Part shown: one piece after another, positions 45,530-56,911 of the stretch
Layout: every line of letters starts with the position of its first letter
How positions within the stretch are numbered: the first letter of the stretch is position 1
Source of the DNA: Rhipicephalus microplus
Taxonomy: Eukaryota > Arthropoda > Arachnida > Ixodida > Ixodidae
DNA: 64,000 nt
Assembly (NCBI RefSeq): GCF_043290135.1
Contig: NC_134710.1
Span: forward strand, 5,833,821 to 5,897,820
Direction: 5' to 3'
The notes under the pieces: generated by a model
Told to the model about the DNA's origin: nothing
The model's input: the letters and a program-made list of their open reading frames with translations, nothing else
The model's database searches: none
Translations under genes and position numbers: made by a program

Positions 45530-45618
45530 TTTGCGACCGTTTGCGACCGTTCGCGACTGCTTGCGACCAGTCGCAAATGGTCGCGCGACCGCAGCTAGTC
45601 GCCGGTGTGCACCAGCCT
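45530..45618. repeat. Right terminal inverted repeat of Harbinger B
   Basis: In reverse: AGGCTGGTGCACACCGGCGA followed by a GCGACC/TCGCAA-rich stretch. The subterminal words GCGACCGTTTGCGACC and GCGACTGCTTGCGACC repeat several times at 45530-45590, which are candidate binding sites for the transposase or MADF protein. Confidence 0.8.
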
Positions 45619-45689
45619 TTAGCGCCTTCCCCCCCCACCCCTCTTGATGAGGGCGGATCCCCCTTTCCACCTGCATACAAATGATACGC

Positions 45690-45800
45690 TGATTTTCAAG
45701 GAACTTAGTCGTAGCTGCTTTCTGCGTGCGTAGAGAACACAATAAAGTGGGTATGTTTACCAGTTAATTAACAACAATTGGTACAGACAGCTCTAAAAAA
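45690..45800 (+). repeat. Repeat R, right copy
   Basis: TTTCTGCGTGCGTAGAGAAC followed by ACAATAAAGTGGGTATG and ACAACAATTGGTACAGACAG, then an A-run. It aligns with 36890-36990 in the same orientation. It lies just outside the right end of the Harbinger region. Confidence 0.5.
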
Positions 45801-46526
45801 AGTGCGTATGCGTGGAATAAAATGTGTGATTGTGGCATTGGTCTTCTTCCGAATGTCTGAATTGAAAACAAGCTTGACGCAAGGCAAGCTTTGTTGCTGT
45901 ACGCTAGGTCTGAAACGAAATAAGTTCATTAAAAGACATTGCACGGTGGTACGGCCGTGTGCTCTTCTAGCTGTTCTTTGTTCTTAAAAATTTGTAGTCA
46001 AGGCTAGCAAATTATCTAATAGAACATCTGTGTGTGGCTGCGAACCGCCGGCGACCATGACTAAAAAGCCCGTAATGGTGAGCCTAGCGGTCACTACACG
46101 CAAGTATTTCAGCTGACTGAAAAAGTATTTACTTTATTCATTACTCCTATTTCTTGCATGCATGGTGTTATTACTCGCTCGCCCGAGTGATTCAGGTTGT
46201 TTCCGTTTTTTTTTCTCCTTTCATGTTATCAGTTTTGGCGCACGCACAGCTGCCACATTAGCGTATTCGAACTCTAGCACCAGAACATGACCGCGTTGAT
46301 GCCGTTTAAGCCATCAGTTTTTGCATTCCCTTGCTGCCCCAGGCACCAACAGTGTGACACAACTCTTAACGATGGGTGAGCTTCATTTCACACCTCATTA
46401 ATAAAGTTAAGCATACTTCAAATGCCCTGCATGCAAATATATACAACGCAAAAACTACCGCACGTAGCAGACGCTCCTCGCTTTTCGCGCACTTCCGAGC
46501 ACGTTGCTTCCGAGCGCGGAAAGCCC
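45801..46526. other. No gene seen
   Basis: No supported feature. Confidence 0.4.
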
Positions 46527-46720
46527 AGGATGGATGGATGGATGGATGGATGGATGGATGGATGGATGGATGGATGGATGGATGGATGGATGGATGAATG
46601 AATGAATGAATGGATGGATGGATGGATGGATGGATGGATGGACGGACGGACGGACGGACGGACGGATGGATGGATGGATGGATGGATGGATGGATGGATG
46701 GATGGATGGATGTATGGATG
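46527..46720. repeat. TGGA microsatellite array A
   Basis: About 48 units of GATG/TGGA, with an internal GAATGAATGAATGA patch and a GACGGACGGACGGACG patch. The long WMDG/IHPS reading frames across it are artefacts of the 4-bp period. Confidence 0.95.
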
Positions 46721-46986
46721 CACTCTAAAAAATATCGAGTAAAAAGGGTGTCTTTTTGTCCCACAACAATAATTGTCATCATGCTTGCGTGTGCTTCCTT
46801 TCTTGAAAACTCGGCGCTGGCCACTTTCCTATCGAGAATGCAATGTAACCCTGATAATGGGCATGTCGATCGTTACCGGAATGTACCGGGCACAGGGTGA
46901 TAGCGCAAGGATGAAACGCAATATAGATGACGATTATTGTTGTGGGACAAAAAGACACCCTTTTTACTCGCTCTTTTTTTAGAGTG
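46721..46986. mobile_element. Long-TIR MITE, copy 1 (266 bp)
   Basis: Left end CACTCTAAAAAATATCGAGT, right end in reverse CACTCTAAAAAAAGAGCGAG. Both continue TAAAAAGGGTGTCTTTTTGT and CCCACAACAATAAT, so the inverted repeats are about 52 bp and nearly perfect. The interior (TGTCATCATGCTTGCGTG ...) is non-coding. It sits inside the TGGA array. Confidence 0.88.
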
Positions 46987-47064
46987 TGGATGGATGGATG
47001 GATGGATGGATGGATGGATGGATGGATGGATGGATGGATGGATGGATGGATGGATGGATGGATG
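46987..47064. repeat. TGGA microsatellite array B
   Basis: About 19 uninterrupted TGGA units between the two MITE copies. Confidence 0.95.
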
Positions 47065-47342
47065 CACTCTAAAAAAATATCGACTAAAAAGGGTGTCTTT
47101 TTGTCCCACAACAATAATCGTCATCATGCTTGCGTGCGCTTCCTTTCTTGAAAACTCGGCGCTGGCCACTTTCCTATCGAGAATGCAATGTAACCCTGAT
47201 AATGGGCATGTCGATCGTTACCGGAATGTACCGGGCACGGGGTGATAGCGCAAGGATGAAACGCAATATAGATGACGATTATTGTTGGATTATTGTTGTG
47301 GGACAAAAAGACACCCTTTTTACTCGCTCTTTTTTTAGAGTG
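47065..47342. mobile_element. Long-TIR MITE, copy 2 (278 bp)
   Basis: Nearly identical to copy 1. It is 12 bp longer because of a small duplication, ATTATTGTTGG, at ~47279-47300, and differs at a few positions (CGACTAAAAAG for CGAGTAAAAAG, TAATCGTCATC for TAATTGTCATC). Confidence 0.88.
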
Positions 47343-47434
47343 TGGATGGATGGATGGATGGATGGATGGATGGATGGATGGATGGATGGATGGATGGATG
47401 GATGGATGGATGGATGGATGGATGGATGGATGGA
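47343..47434. repeat. TGGA microsatellite array C, tail of the adjoining LINE
   Basis: About 23 perfect units, directly next to the 3' end of a minus-strand LINE. On that strand it is an (ATCC)n tail. Confidence 0.92.
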
Positions 47435-50130
47435 TCCGACTGTGCCCTTTATATATCAGGTGGTGGCTCACGCCACCTAGCCATAAAGTTAAGTACTATC
47501 TCTGTGTGTTTAAGGATTGAATTTCACTCGCACCTCGATTGTAGCCACCAATTAGTTAGCCTCCTTCTGGTTATTTCAACCCGTCTAAAGTCTATTTTAT
47601 CTTCATTGTCTCAAAACCCCAATGCTTTGAAAAGTTCGGCGCCATTATCTTCGACTCTAGGGTGGAGCCCTTTACAGAACATTATCAAATGTTCAGCCGT
47701 TTCCTCCTCCTCTCCACACGCACTACATACCGTGTCGGTGCCTTCGTATTTTGCTCGGTACATCTTGGTCCGCAATACTACCATTCTAGCCTCGAAGAGC
47801 AGAGAACTACCCTGAGAATCATCGTAGATCTTTTCCCTTGCAATTTCCTGCTTAAAAGTTCGGTAGGTCTCCAGTGATGATTTCATAAACATTCCAATCT
47901 TCCACATGTCACTCTTTCTTTTCTTCACCTTCTTCTTAACCGGTGTTTCCTTTTTGCTTGGTATTATGCTGTTGTCTAAATACTTACTTGGCAATTTTCG
48001 ACTTCGTTTCCTCCATTTAGTATCGACATTGTTTAAAAACTTTCCTAGCCCAACGCACCTCTCCCATTTATCTCAATCGCTCCTCAAGTTCCATCTTGCT
48101 GCTAGCTTCCCTGCACTCAAACGATGTCCATCCCATGTCTCCCTGTACCTCCTGACTTGGGGTATTCCCGTGTGCTTCCAAAGCAAGTCTACCTATGCCA
48201 CGTTGTTTAATTTTCAATCTTGCTTGAACTTCTGATTTCATGAACAAGACCCCATTGCTGAACGTCAAATCCGGGACCATGACACCTTTACAAATTACTC
48301 TCACAACGACATACCTACTGTAGTTCCACATTGTCCTATTTTTCATTACAGCTGCATTCCTGGTGCTTTTAGTCATTACGTATCTTTCGCGCTCCCTTTG
48401 ACAAAGCCCCGTCATTTATCCATACCCGAAAGCCCCGTCAAAGCCCCGTCATTTTCCATTTATCCACTATTTCTAGCGTGACTTCCTATATCATCTGCTC
48501 CCTGCCTTCATTATCATTAAATATCATGATTGCCGATTTTTTTCCTACTGAACTTCAAATTTAACCTATCTCCCTCATTACCACAGATGTCTATCAATCC
48601 CTGCAGATCTTACTTGTTGTCGGCTATTATTACTACATCATCTGCATACATCAATGCTGGTAATGATTGTTCAATGTGTTTCCCTTGCTTGGCAAAAGAG
48701 AGGCTGAATCCGAGTCGACTCCCCTCTAATTTGGCTTCTAGTCCCTGAAAATACACCATAAATAACAAAGGTGACAACGGACATTCCTGTCGAAGCCCGC
48801 GTTGTATCTTTATAGGTTCAGATACCTGTTCCCATTATATAACTACCTTGTTACTTTTATAGCTAACATTAAGAAGATTACTTATTCCATCTTCCACATC
48901 TAGTGTGTCCAGTATTCCCCACAAGTCTTCTTGAATCACACTATCGTAAGCTCCCTTGATATCTAGAAATGCCAGCCACGGGGACATGTGTTCTTTTCCG
49001 CTATTTGAATACACTGCATCAATGAAAACAGATTGTTCTCCAACCTCCTCCGTTTACGGAACCCATTTTGTAGTTCTTCCAGCACCGCCTCCTTCTACGG
49101 CCATGTCTGTAGTCTTTCCTTTACTATCTGCAGCACCAGTCTGTAAACTACTGATGTCACCGTTATAGGGCGGAGTTGTTCACATCGGCTTTGTCCCTCT
49201 TTCCTTCATAGATCACGCTCATCCTTAGTTTCCACTTATTGGGGGTTTCACCATCCATAATTGCTTTGCTCGGTGCTTGTTTTAATGTTTGCTTAGAGTT
49301 TGGTCCTAGTCTCTTTATTAGCATAATTGGGATGCTGTCAGGGCCTGTTGATATGCCATTAGAAACCCTTTCTCTGCCCTTTCCCACTCTTGTTGTTCCA
49401 GTGGAGCCACTGTGCTATTTGTTCCATGCTGATCTGGTACGGTACATGTAGCGATTTCATGGTGTTTACATTTTTCTGTTATCATTGTTTTTATATATTT
49501 CATTGCCTCACCCCCCTCTAGTCTAATCCCTTGAGCGGTTGCTATAAACCTCTGTTTCTTGCTTCTCTTGTTACTCAGAGAATTGAGATGGTTCCGAAAT
49601 TTGGCAGCTGTCTTTCCATCTTTTTTTATTACTTCCACCATCAATCGGGCCCCCTTTCTTCTAATCTTTTCACTGATCAGATTAGACGCTTTCTTTCTGC
49701 AGCTCAAAAAGTTTTCCCAATTTTTTTTTTTCACACCATCTTCCCGTTCACTTCTCTGTTTAGCATACCTGTGTTCCCTGGAGGCTTCCTCACGTCTTAC
49801 TGTGACTTTCTTACTTCCTCATCCCACCAGCTCTTGGATTTGTGTCTCCTTTTCCCGGTTGATTTGATTGGTACCTTAGCAAGCTCTAACTCACACAACC
49901 AAGTTAGATTTGTGTACGTCCAGTCTGTTTCAGTATCCTCGGTGATTATTTTCTCCGTCTCTTCAGTTGATATTTCTATTAGCCTTTATGAATAAATATT
50001 ACCGTGTGGTTGCTCATAATGCCTTTTTTTCATTTTCATTTCTCTTCCAAAACTCATCTTGATATGTTTGTGTTCACTGCATAAGCTTCAGGACCCATAT
50101 TCATCTATGTTAATCACCCTTGGCCGATCA
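47435..50130 (-). mobile_element. LINE with endonuclease C-terminus and RT, many frameshifts
   Basis: Minus strand, from right to left: end of the endonuclease and linker at 50130-49735; a block at 49734-49318 (ENFLSCRKKASNLISEKIRR, AKFRNHLNSLSNKRSKKQRF); start of RT at 49387-49163 (STGPDSIPIMLIKRLGPNSK, TPNKWKLRMSVIYEGKRDKA); RT catalytic motif YADDVVI at 48648-48628; and a C-terminal block at 47994-47611 with a zinc-binding-like [20 protein letters not shown]. The 3' UTR runs into an ATCC microsatellite tail. Stops and shifts are frequent (for example just after YADDVVIIADNK). The clade is not certain: it differs from the RTE and CR1 copies in this window. Confidence 0.75.
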
Positions 50131-50250
50131 TACATACGATCATATAGCGCCAGCAACAAACAGCGCCGCGTCGGGGTGCATAGAATTCGGTTTCTCCGTC
50201 GCCGCTTGGGAAGGCGCCCGTTCACGACACTATAACGATACTATGGTTAC

Positions 50251-50678
50251 AGTGTACTAGAAGGGGGCAGTGGAGTGACCGAGGCGGCCGCGCCGTCTCT
50301 CGGCTGAATCTGCGGCAGGTGACAGTAGCGGCGGCGCTGTAGTTCCATGGTACTGAAGATCTCAGGAGCGTCTGCATTGGCAGCACGTGCGCGAAAGCGT
50401 GTAATTGCTCGTTTTTAGCGCGTTTGATGCGTTTCTGAGCCTTCACAAGTGTATGCACACCTGCTACGCGCCATGGTGAACGAATAAATACGAAGGCATG
50501 CCAAAATTGCGTCAAAACATTCACTGTTTCAAAAACCTACCGACCAAAAAAAAAAAAAAAGAACACGTTAAGTCGTAATTTGAGCGGATACGCCTAGCTT
50601 TTTACTCAAGCAGCCCTTTAAGCTACGCGACATCATTAGTGGCTACTAGCGAACTACAACGAGAGGAGAGTATCAATA
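50251..50678. repeat. Duplicated ~420-bp segment, copy 1
   Basis: It begins AGTGTACTAGAAGGGGGCAG and ends GAGAGTATCAATA. The second copy is at 53805-54216. Copy 1 has about 16 extra bases near 50317 and a longer A-run at 50547. Both copies keep a minus-strand frame starting MNVLTQF, but its conservation is only that of the repeat. The sequence continues unbroken at the right (ATGCGAATAAATCATACG). Confidence 0.85.
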
Positions 50679-52470
<1,792 letters not shown>

Positions 52471-53060
52471 GAAATATGCATCAAAAAAGCGCGCCGGAGG
52501 AGCCGAAGCGCATAGCCGTTCCTGCGCGCGGAGGGTGGCTCTTTCAGTACTACTCGACTGCAGCGCCGCGACTTGGCAACACGGAAGGGAACGGGCGGCG
52601 AGGCGTGGTCTCGCCACTCAACACTTCAAGTACACTCTGCCAGGGCGGCGTCCACTTTAAAAAAGCCGGGCGGGCACCCCGAGCTCGAGAGTAGTTGCTT
52701 TCCAAAAAAAAAAGATAAAAAGCAACAAACCTCACATTCTGTAAAAAGAATTTTCCTCGCCGTCCTTCTTTTTTCTTTCTTTCACCTCGCGCATGCGCAG
52801 ACACTACAGAGACCTCAGATTCGATGTTTAAGTGTGTGAGGGGGATGTTTTGTTTGGAGCAGACGGCCATGCCCTGGCAATGGGCCCACCGTTCGGCGCC
52901 AGGCGCCAAACAGACGCGGCCTGCCTCCCGGCGTACAAGGTACAAGCCAGGGAGACCCGACAAACGGACTACCCTTCGGCGAAGCAACTTCGGTCGCGAC
53001 GCACAAAGTAAACGTACCCTGGCAAGGTGGGCTGCCGCAGCGCGTTGGGTGCGCTGCGGT
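52471..53060. other. GC-rich island of unknown nature
   Basis: High GC and CpG compared with both sides, with GCGCATGCGCAG (52789-52800, the consensus of NRF1-like sites) and a GGCGCCAGGCGCC near-palindrome at ~52898. It may be a promoter or an LTR. No domain-bearing ORF was found on either strand. Confidence 0.35.
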
Positions 53061-53804
53061 AGCTGCTACATGTTATCTGGTTCAAGAGAATTTTATTTCC
53101 GGATGTATCTTACATAGCTTATGCGCACACAGAAAAATGGACAATGACGATCAATGCGTATGTACAATGTTAGCTGTTATATACAGCGAAAAGAACTTAT
53201 TTGTGTATGCAGTTATGTATAATGCAAAAATTGTATAACAAAGACAGGACATTCCCGACCATAACCATCTATTGCTGACACTCTAAACTAGCTCATAAAA
53301 TTCACGTCTGATTGACTGAAGGAATGAAGACGTCAATATCTACAAATACGCTTGTAAAGCCGGTTATGTGACAGAATGTTGTCGAACAAAATTTATTGGA
53401 AGTAAATTGTGACACTAGTCTTTAGCAAAAACCAGAGATAGTTTGGTCAGAAAATGTAAACTTTTATTTTAGAACACACATAATACTTACCTTAAGCATG
53501 CCTTGAAGAATTCCACTAGCACTTTTTTGAAACAAGCCTTTGTGTTCTCACAGAATCCATCTAACTTTAATCAGGGGAAGCTTTTGCCCCGCTTGCTCTG
53601 TGAAGATCACCTAAGTACTACCAGAGTCCTACTCAGGACTACTCAGGAAGACGTGTTGAGTTGTTTATCCCCAGGAAAGCCTGTTGCTTCATAGCGCGTG
53701 CGTTGTGGAGGAGGAGGAATAAACTCTCTTATAAAAAACCAGCAGGTTTAGGTGGCCGGGCCTAGGCCTCCCGCGAGGAGACGTCAAGGGCTTGCCTCGA
53801 CGCC
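53061..53804. other. No gene seen
   Basis: No supported feature. Confidence 0.4.
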
Positions 53805-54216
53805 AGTGTACTAGAAGGGGGCAGTCGAGTGAACGAGGAGGCCGCGCCGTATCTCGGCTGATTCTCCGGCGGCGCTGTAGTTCCATGGTACTGAAGATCT
53901 CAGGAGCGTCTGCATTGGGAGCGCCTGCGTGAAAGCGTGTAAGTGCTCGTTTTTAGCGCGTTTGATGCGTTTCTGAGCCTTCACAAGTGTATGCACACCT
54001 GCTACGCGCCATGGTGAACGAATAAATACGCAGGCATGCCGAAATTGCGTCAAAACATTCACTGTTTCAAAAACCTACCGATCAAAAAACAAAAGGGGAA
54101 CACGTTAAGTCGTAATTTGAGCGGATACGCCTAGCTTCTTACTCAAGCAGCCCTTTGAGCTACACGACATCATTAGTGGCTACTAGCGAACTACAAAGAG
54201 AGGAGAAGTATCAATA
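53805..54216. repeat. Duplicated ~420-bp segment, copy 2, cut by an LTR element
   Basis: Same order and orientation as 50251-50678, with roughly one difference per 15-20 bases. The match stops at TATCAATA, exactly where the gypsy LTR begins (54218). Confidence 0.85.
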
Positions 54217-54217
54217 T

Positions 54218-54369
54218 TGTCACAGACACAGGTACGCAGGCACAAAATAGGGCGTTTATTTTCGTAACCGAAGGGCCAGAAACGCGAACACCAGAGCACG
54301 CGCACACAGAACTACTTCGTTGTCCTCCTCAGAGGCTGGCTACTATAGTTGCAAGCCTACCTTGCGTCA
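54218..54369 (-). repeat. Ty3/gypsy 3' LTR (152 bp)
   Basis: On the minus strand it starts TGACGCAAGG after the purine tract GAAAGGGGGGACT and ends CCTGTGTCTGTGACA. AATAAA occurs in TTACGAAAATAAACGCCC near 54265. The purine tract identifies it as the 3' LTR of the element that encodes the integrase to its right. Confidence 0.75.
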
Positions 54370-54507
54370 AGTCCCCCCTTTCAAGAGCGACCGTCCCGGT
54401 CGATTGACTGAGATGCTACAGGTGGCCATGAAAAATAAAATGATCACGTCAACGAAAAAAAAAATAAGCCCACGCTGCTGTGGATAATGAGGAAAAGTTC
54501 GAAGTGT

Positions 54508-55541
54508 TCATAACTCGCTGGCGTGGTACGGTTTCATCCGTACTACATGGACTACTTCTGGACGTGGACTTCTTCGGTTTAAACTGGTGTCGGAGCGTTG
54601 GGGAACTACCTCGTTATTCACGTCACTGAGGCAGCGCACAACTTCGTAAGGGCGTAGCGTCGCAATACCTTCTGAAAGCCCACGATGTCGAACTGGGGTC
54701 CACAGCCATACATAGTCACCTGGTTGATAGTGGACGTTCCTTCGGCCTTGGTTGTAACGGCGAGCGTCGATATCTTGCTGCGCGCGAATACGGTTCCGTG
54801 CAAGCTGGCGGGCTCCCTCGGCTTTCTCGATGAAGTCGTCAACGCTGTCATTTCCGCTGTTGTCCTGGTCTACGGGGAGCATAGCGTCTAACGGTGTTGT
54901 GACGCGACGGCCATAAACAAGCTCGAATGGTGTTAGGTCTGTGGTCTCTTGCACACCGGTGTTATAAGCGAACCTGACGTACGGCAAAATTTCATCCCAC
55001 GTTTTGTGCTTTAGATCAACATACATAGATAGCATGTCGGCCAGTGTTCTGTTTAACCTCTCCGTCAAGCCGTTCGTTGGGGGATGATAAGCTGTTGTTT
55101 TCCGGTGGTTGGTGTGCGTCAGCTTGGTCACTTGTTGCAATAACTCTCCCGTAAATGCTGCTCCGCGATCGGTTATGAGAACAGTTGGTGCACCATGACG
55201 CAAAACAATGTCGTGGACAAAGAATCTGGCGACTTCAACTGCAGTTCCCTTAGGCACAGCTTTGGTTTCTGCATAGCGAGTCAGATAGTCGGTTGCGACG
55301 ATTATCCACTTATTTTCTGAGGATGACGTAGGAAAGGGACCAAGAAGATCCATTCCAACTTGCTGAAATGGTGTTCGAGGTGGATCTAACGGTTGGAGGA
55401 AACCGGCGGGCTTTGCGGGTGGAACTTTACGCCTCTGACAGTCACGGAAGGTGTGGACATGTGCCATCTTGCCGATAATGCTGAAAACACGATAGTCCCT
55501 CCCCCCCTCCCCACCCAGAGACACCCGCCAACAGCGGTAAT
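54508..55541 (-). CDS. Ty3/gypsy integrase (C-terminal part of pol)
   Basis: An open frame of about 345 codons. The end of the zinc-binding domain survives as HTFRDCQRRKVPPA, where the first Cys of the CxxC pair has become Phe. The catalytic core is complete, with D in GMDLLGPFP, D in VLITDRGAAF and E in NGLTERLNRTL. The spacing of 35 residues between the last two fits the DD(35)E triad. Further on are the PFELVYGRR motif and the C-terminal GDYVWLWTPVRHRG region that precedes VVHVVRMKPYH. It is followed by about 140 bp, a purine tract and the 3' LTR. The enzyme joins retrotransposon cDNA to chromosomes. Reverse transcriptase and RNase H are missing: the frame begins in unrelated sequence at a junction with a TIR element. 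Confidence 0.9.
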
Positions 55542-56420
55542 ACCCTGTCACACAGCCACCACTAAACTCCGTTGAACACCGTCAACGTAAATCTCCCCTA
55601 GGTGGTTCGGCGGAGAAGGAGTTGTGGCAGTGCACACGGCAATGAAAAGTTTGTAACAGTTGGCGCGAGGGAGCTCAGCTGGCGCTGTTTGATTTTCGGA
55701 AAAGTATTCTAATTTCATCTCTATTGATTTTTTTGTGAATCCTCGTTATGGGGTTTTTACAAAAAAAAAAACACTATTAAGGAGACAAGAGGCTAACCAT
55801 AAAAATATTTTCAAATAAAAACGAATTCGCTAATTGTAGCGATGCTGCTCGTGACGCTGGCCACATTGTGCTTTTAGTTGTTTTGTTGCGCGGTGTTTTG
55901 TTGCCTGTGTTCATGCCCATGTGCGAAAGTTCTTGTGCTTCCTTGCCTCGTGAGCGCACATTTTGTTCTTCAGCCATGAGTGACACAGCGACGACCACAA
56001 CCACACGCATGGACGAAATATTTTTCAATGGCGCCGGCTGGCCCGGCTCGCGAGGCACCACGTGCGAGGGACGGAGTGTAGAGCATCGGTGTTGAGAGTA
56101 AGTGAACTCTGGCGGGCGTAAATATATGTAAAAAAACACGCGGTGTAAATGAGTACTACAACGAAAGAACGTTTAAGATTGCCAAAATGTATTATTCTTT
56201 CACTGCGGCCACTTAGTGCTCGAAATTTTTCTCTGACCTCTGGACCGCTCGGGACGAGAGTACCTCGTTTCGCTGCGAAGGGAGATCGTTGAACGTCCTT
56301 TGCGAAACGCTCTGTTTACCTTCGTTTGCGTAAGGGTGGCCGTGTGACACGGACCGCATCTTCGTTGTCGTAAGGACGAGGGAGTTAAACGGTCTTCGCG
56401 GGTGCCCGTGTGACTGGGGG
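55542..56420. mobile_element. TIR DNA transposon inserted in gypsy sequence
   Basis: Left end TACCCTGTCACACAGCCACC; right end in reverse CCCCCAGTCACACGGGCACC. A second inner copy of the right terminal motif lies at ~56333-56356 (AAGGGTGGCCGTGTGACACG). The 879-bp interior holds only a short plus-strand frame, MSDTATTTTTRMDEIFFNG (55976-56092), that I cannot assign. Superfamily unknown. It is flanked by 340-bp direct repeats of integrase DNA. Confidence 0.6.
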
Positions 56421-56760
56421 AAAACAATGTCGTGGACAAAGAATCTGGCGACTTCAACTGCAGTTCCCTTAGGCACAGCTTTGGTTTCTGCATAGCGAGT
56501 CAGATAGTCGGTTGCGACGATTATCCACTTATTTTCTGAGGATGACGTAGGAAAGGGACCAAGAAGATCCATTCCAACTTGCTGAAATGGTGTTCGAGGT
56601 GGATCTAAGGGTTGGAGGAAACCGGCGGGCTTTGCGGGTGGAACTTTACGCCTCTGACAGTCACGGCAGGTGCGGACATGCGCCATCTTGCCGATAATGC
56701 TGAAAACACGATAGTCCCTCCCCCCCCTCCCCACCCAGAGACATCCGCTAACAGTGGTAA
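56421..56760 (-). pseudogene. Second copy of the integrase 5' segment
   Basis: Repeats 55202-55541 with about nine differences in 340 bp. Unlike the longer copy it keeps both cysteines (HVRTCRDCQRRK), so it is closer to the functional sequence here. It contains only the first catalytic Asp (GMDLLGPFP) and then runs into the TIR transposon, so it is a fragment. Confidence 0.85.
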
Positions 56761-56840
56761 GTGGCAGATATAAATAGCTTACTGTTTGAGTGTTGAAGGA
56801 GGTACCCCTCGGTGGCGCATCAATAAAAAAAAAAAAAACT

Positions 56841-56911
56841 CCTCGGTGGCGCAGTGGTTAACGCCTCGCATTCGCGACGCGAAGGCCCGACGTTCGATTC
56901 CGCGCGCCTTA
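56841..56911 (+). mobile_element. tRNA-like SINE head or tRNA pseudogene
   Basis: GGTGGCGCAGTGGTTAACGC gives a good A-box and GACGTTCGATTCCGC a good B-box at normal tRNA spacing. The anticodon loop would be TTCGCGA (CGC, an alanine anticodon). The T-stem and acceptor stem pair poorly, so it is not a convincing functional tRNA. A T-rich stretch follows. The first 13 bases (CCTCGGTGGCGCA) also occur alone at 56807-56819, before an A-run. Confidence 0.55.

Larger units (their letters stand above)
38952..45618. mobile_element. PIF/Harbinger element B, right part: transposase last exon, MADF gene, right terminus
   Basis: The right terminus in reverse from 45618 is AGGCTGGTGCACACCGGCGA, nearly identical to the left end of element A, with the adjoining TTA at 45619-45621 as half of a possible target duplication. 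Inside lie the last transposase exon (39306-39396, plus strand) and minus-strand exons of a MADF protein, so the two genes converge, as in many two-gene Harbingers. The left terminus is not present between 38952 and 39306, so this part has been truncated, rearranged or fused to element A. The start given here is therefore only the edge of A. Confidence 0.55.

Noticed and set aside
37195..45618. A single intact 8.4-kb Harbinger element spanning both outer termini
   Set aside because: The inner terminus at 38948 pairs with 37195 by a matching TAA duplication, while the outer right flank is TTA, so the outer ends are not a simple pair.
46527..47434. Regular repeat-spacer-repeat pattern resembling a CRISPR array
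   Set aside because: The repeat units are 4 bp, the two spacers are copies of one MITE with TIRs, and the genome is eukaryotic.
46366..47520. Long frames rich in WMDG or IHPS on both strands
   Set aside because: They are produced by the 4-bp TGGA period crossing all frames; no domain, and composition fully explains them.
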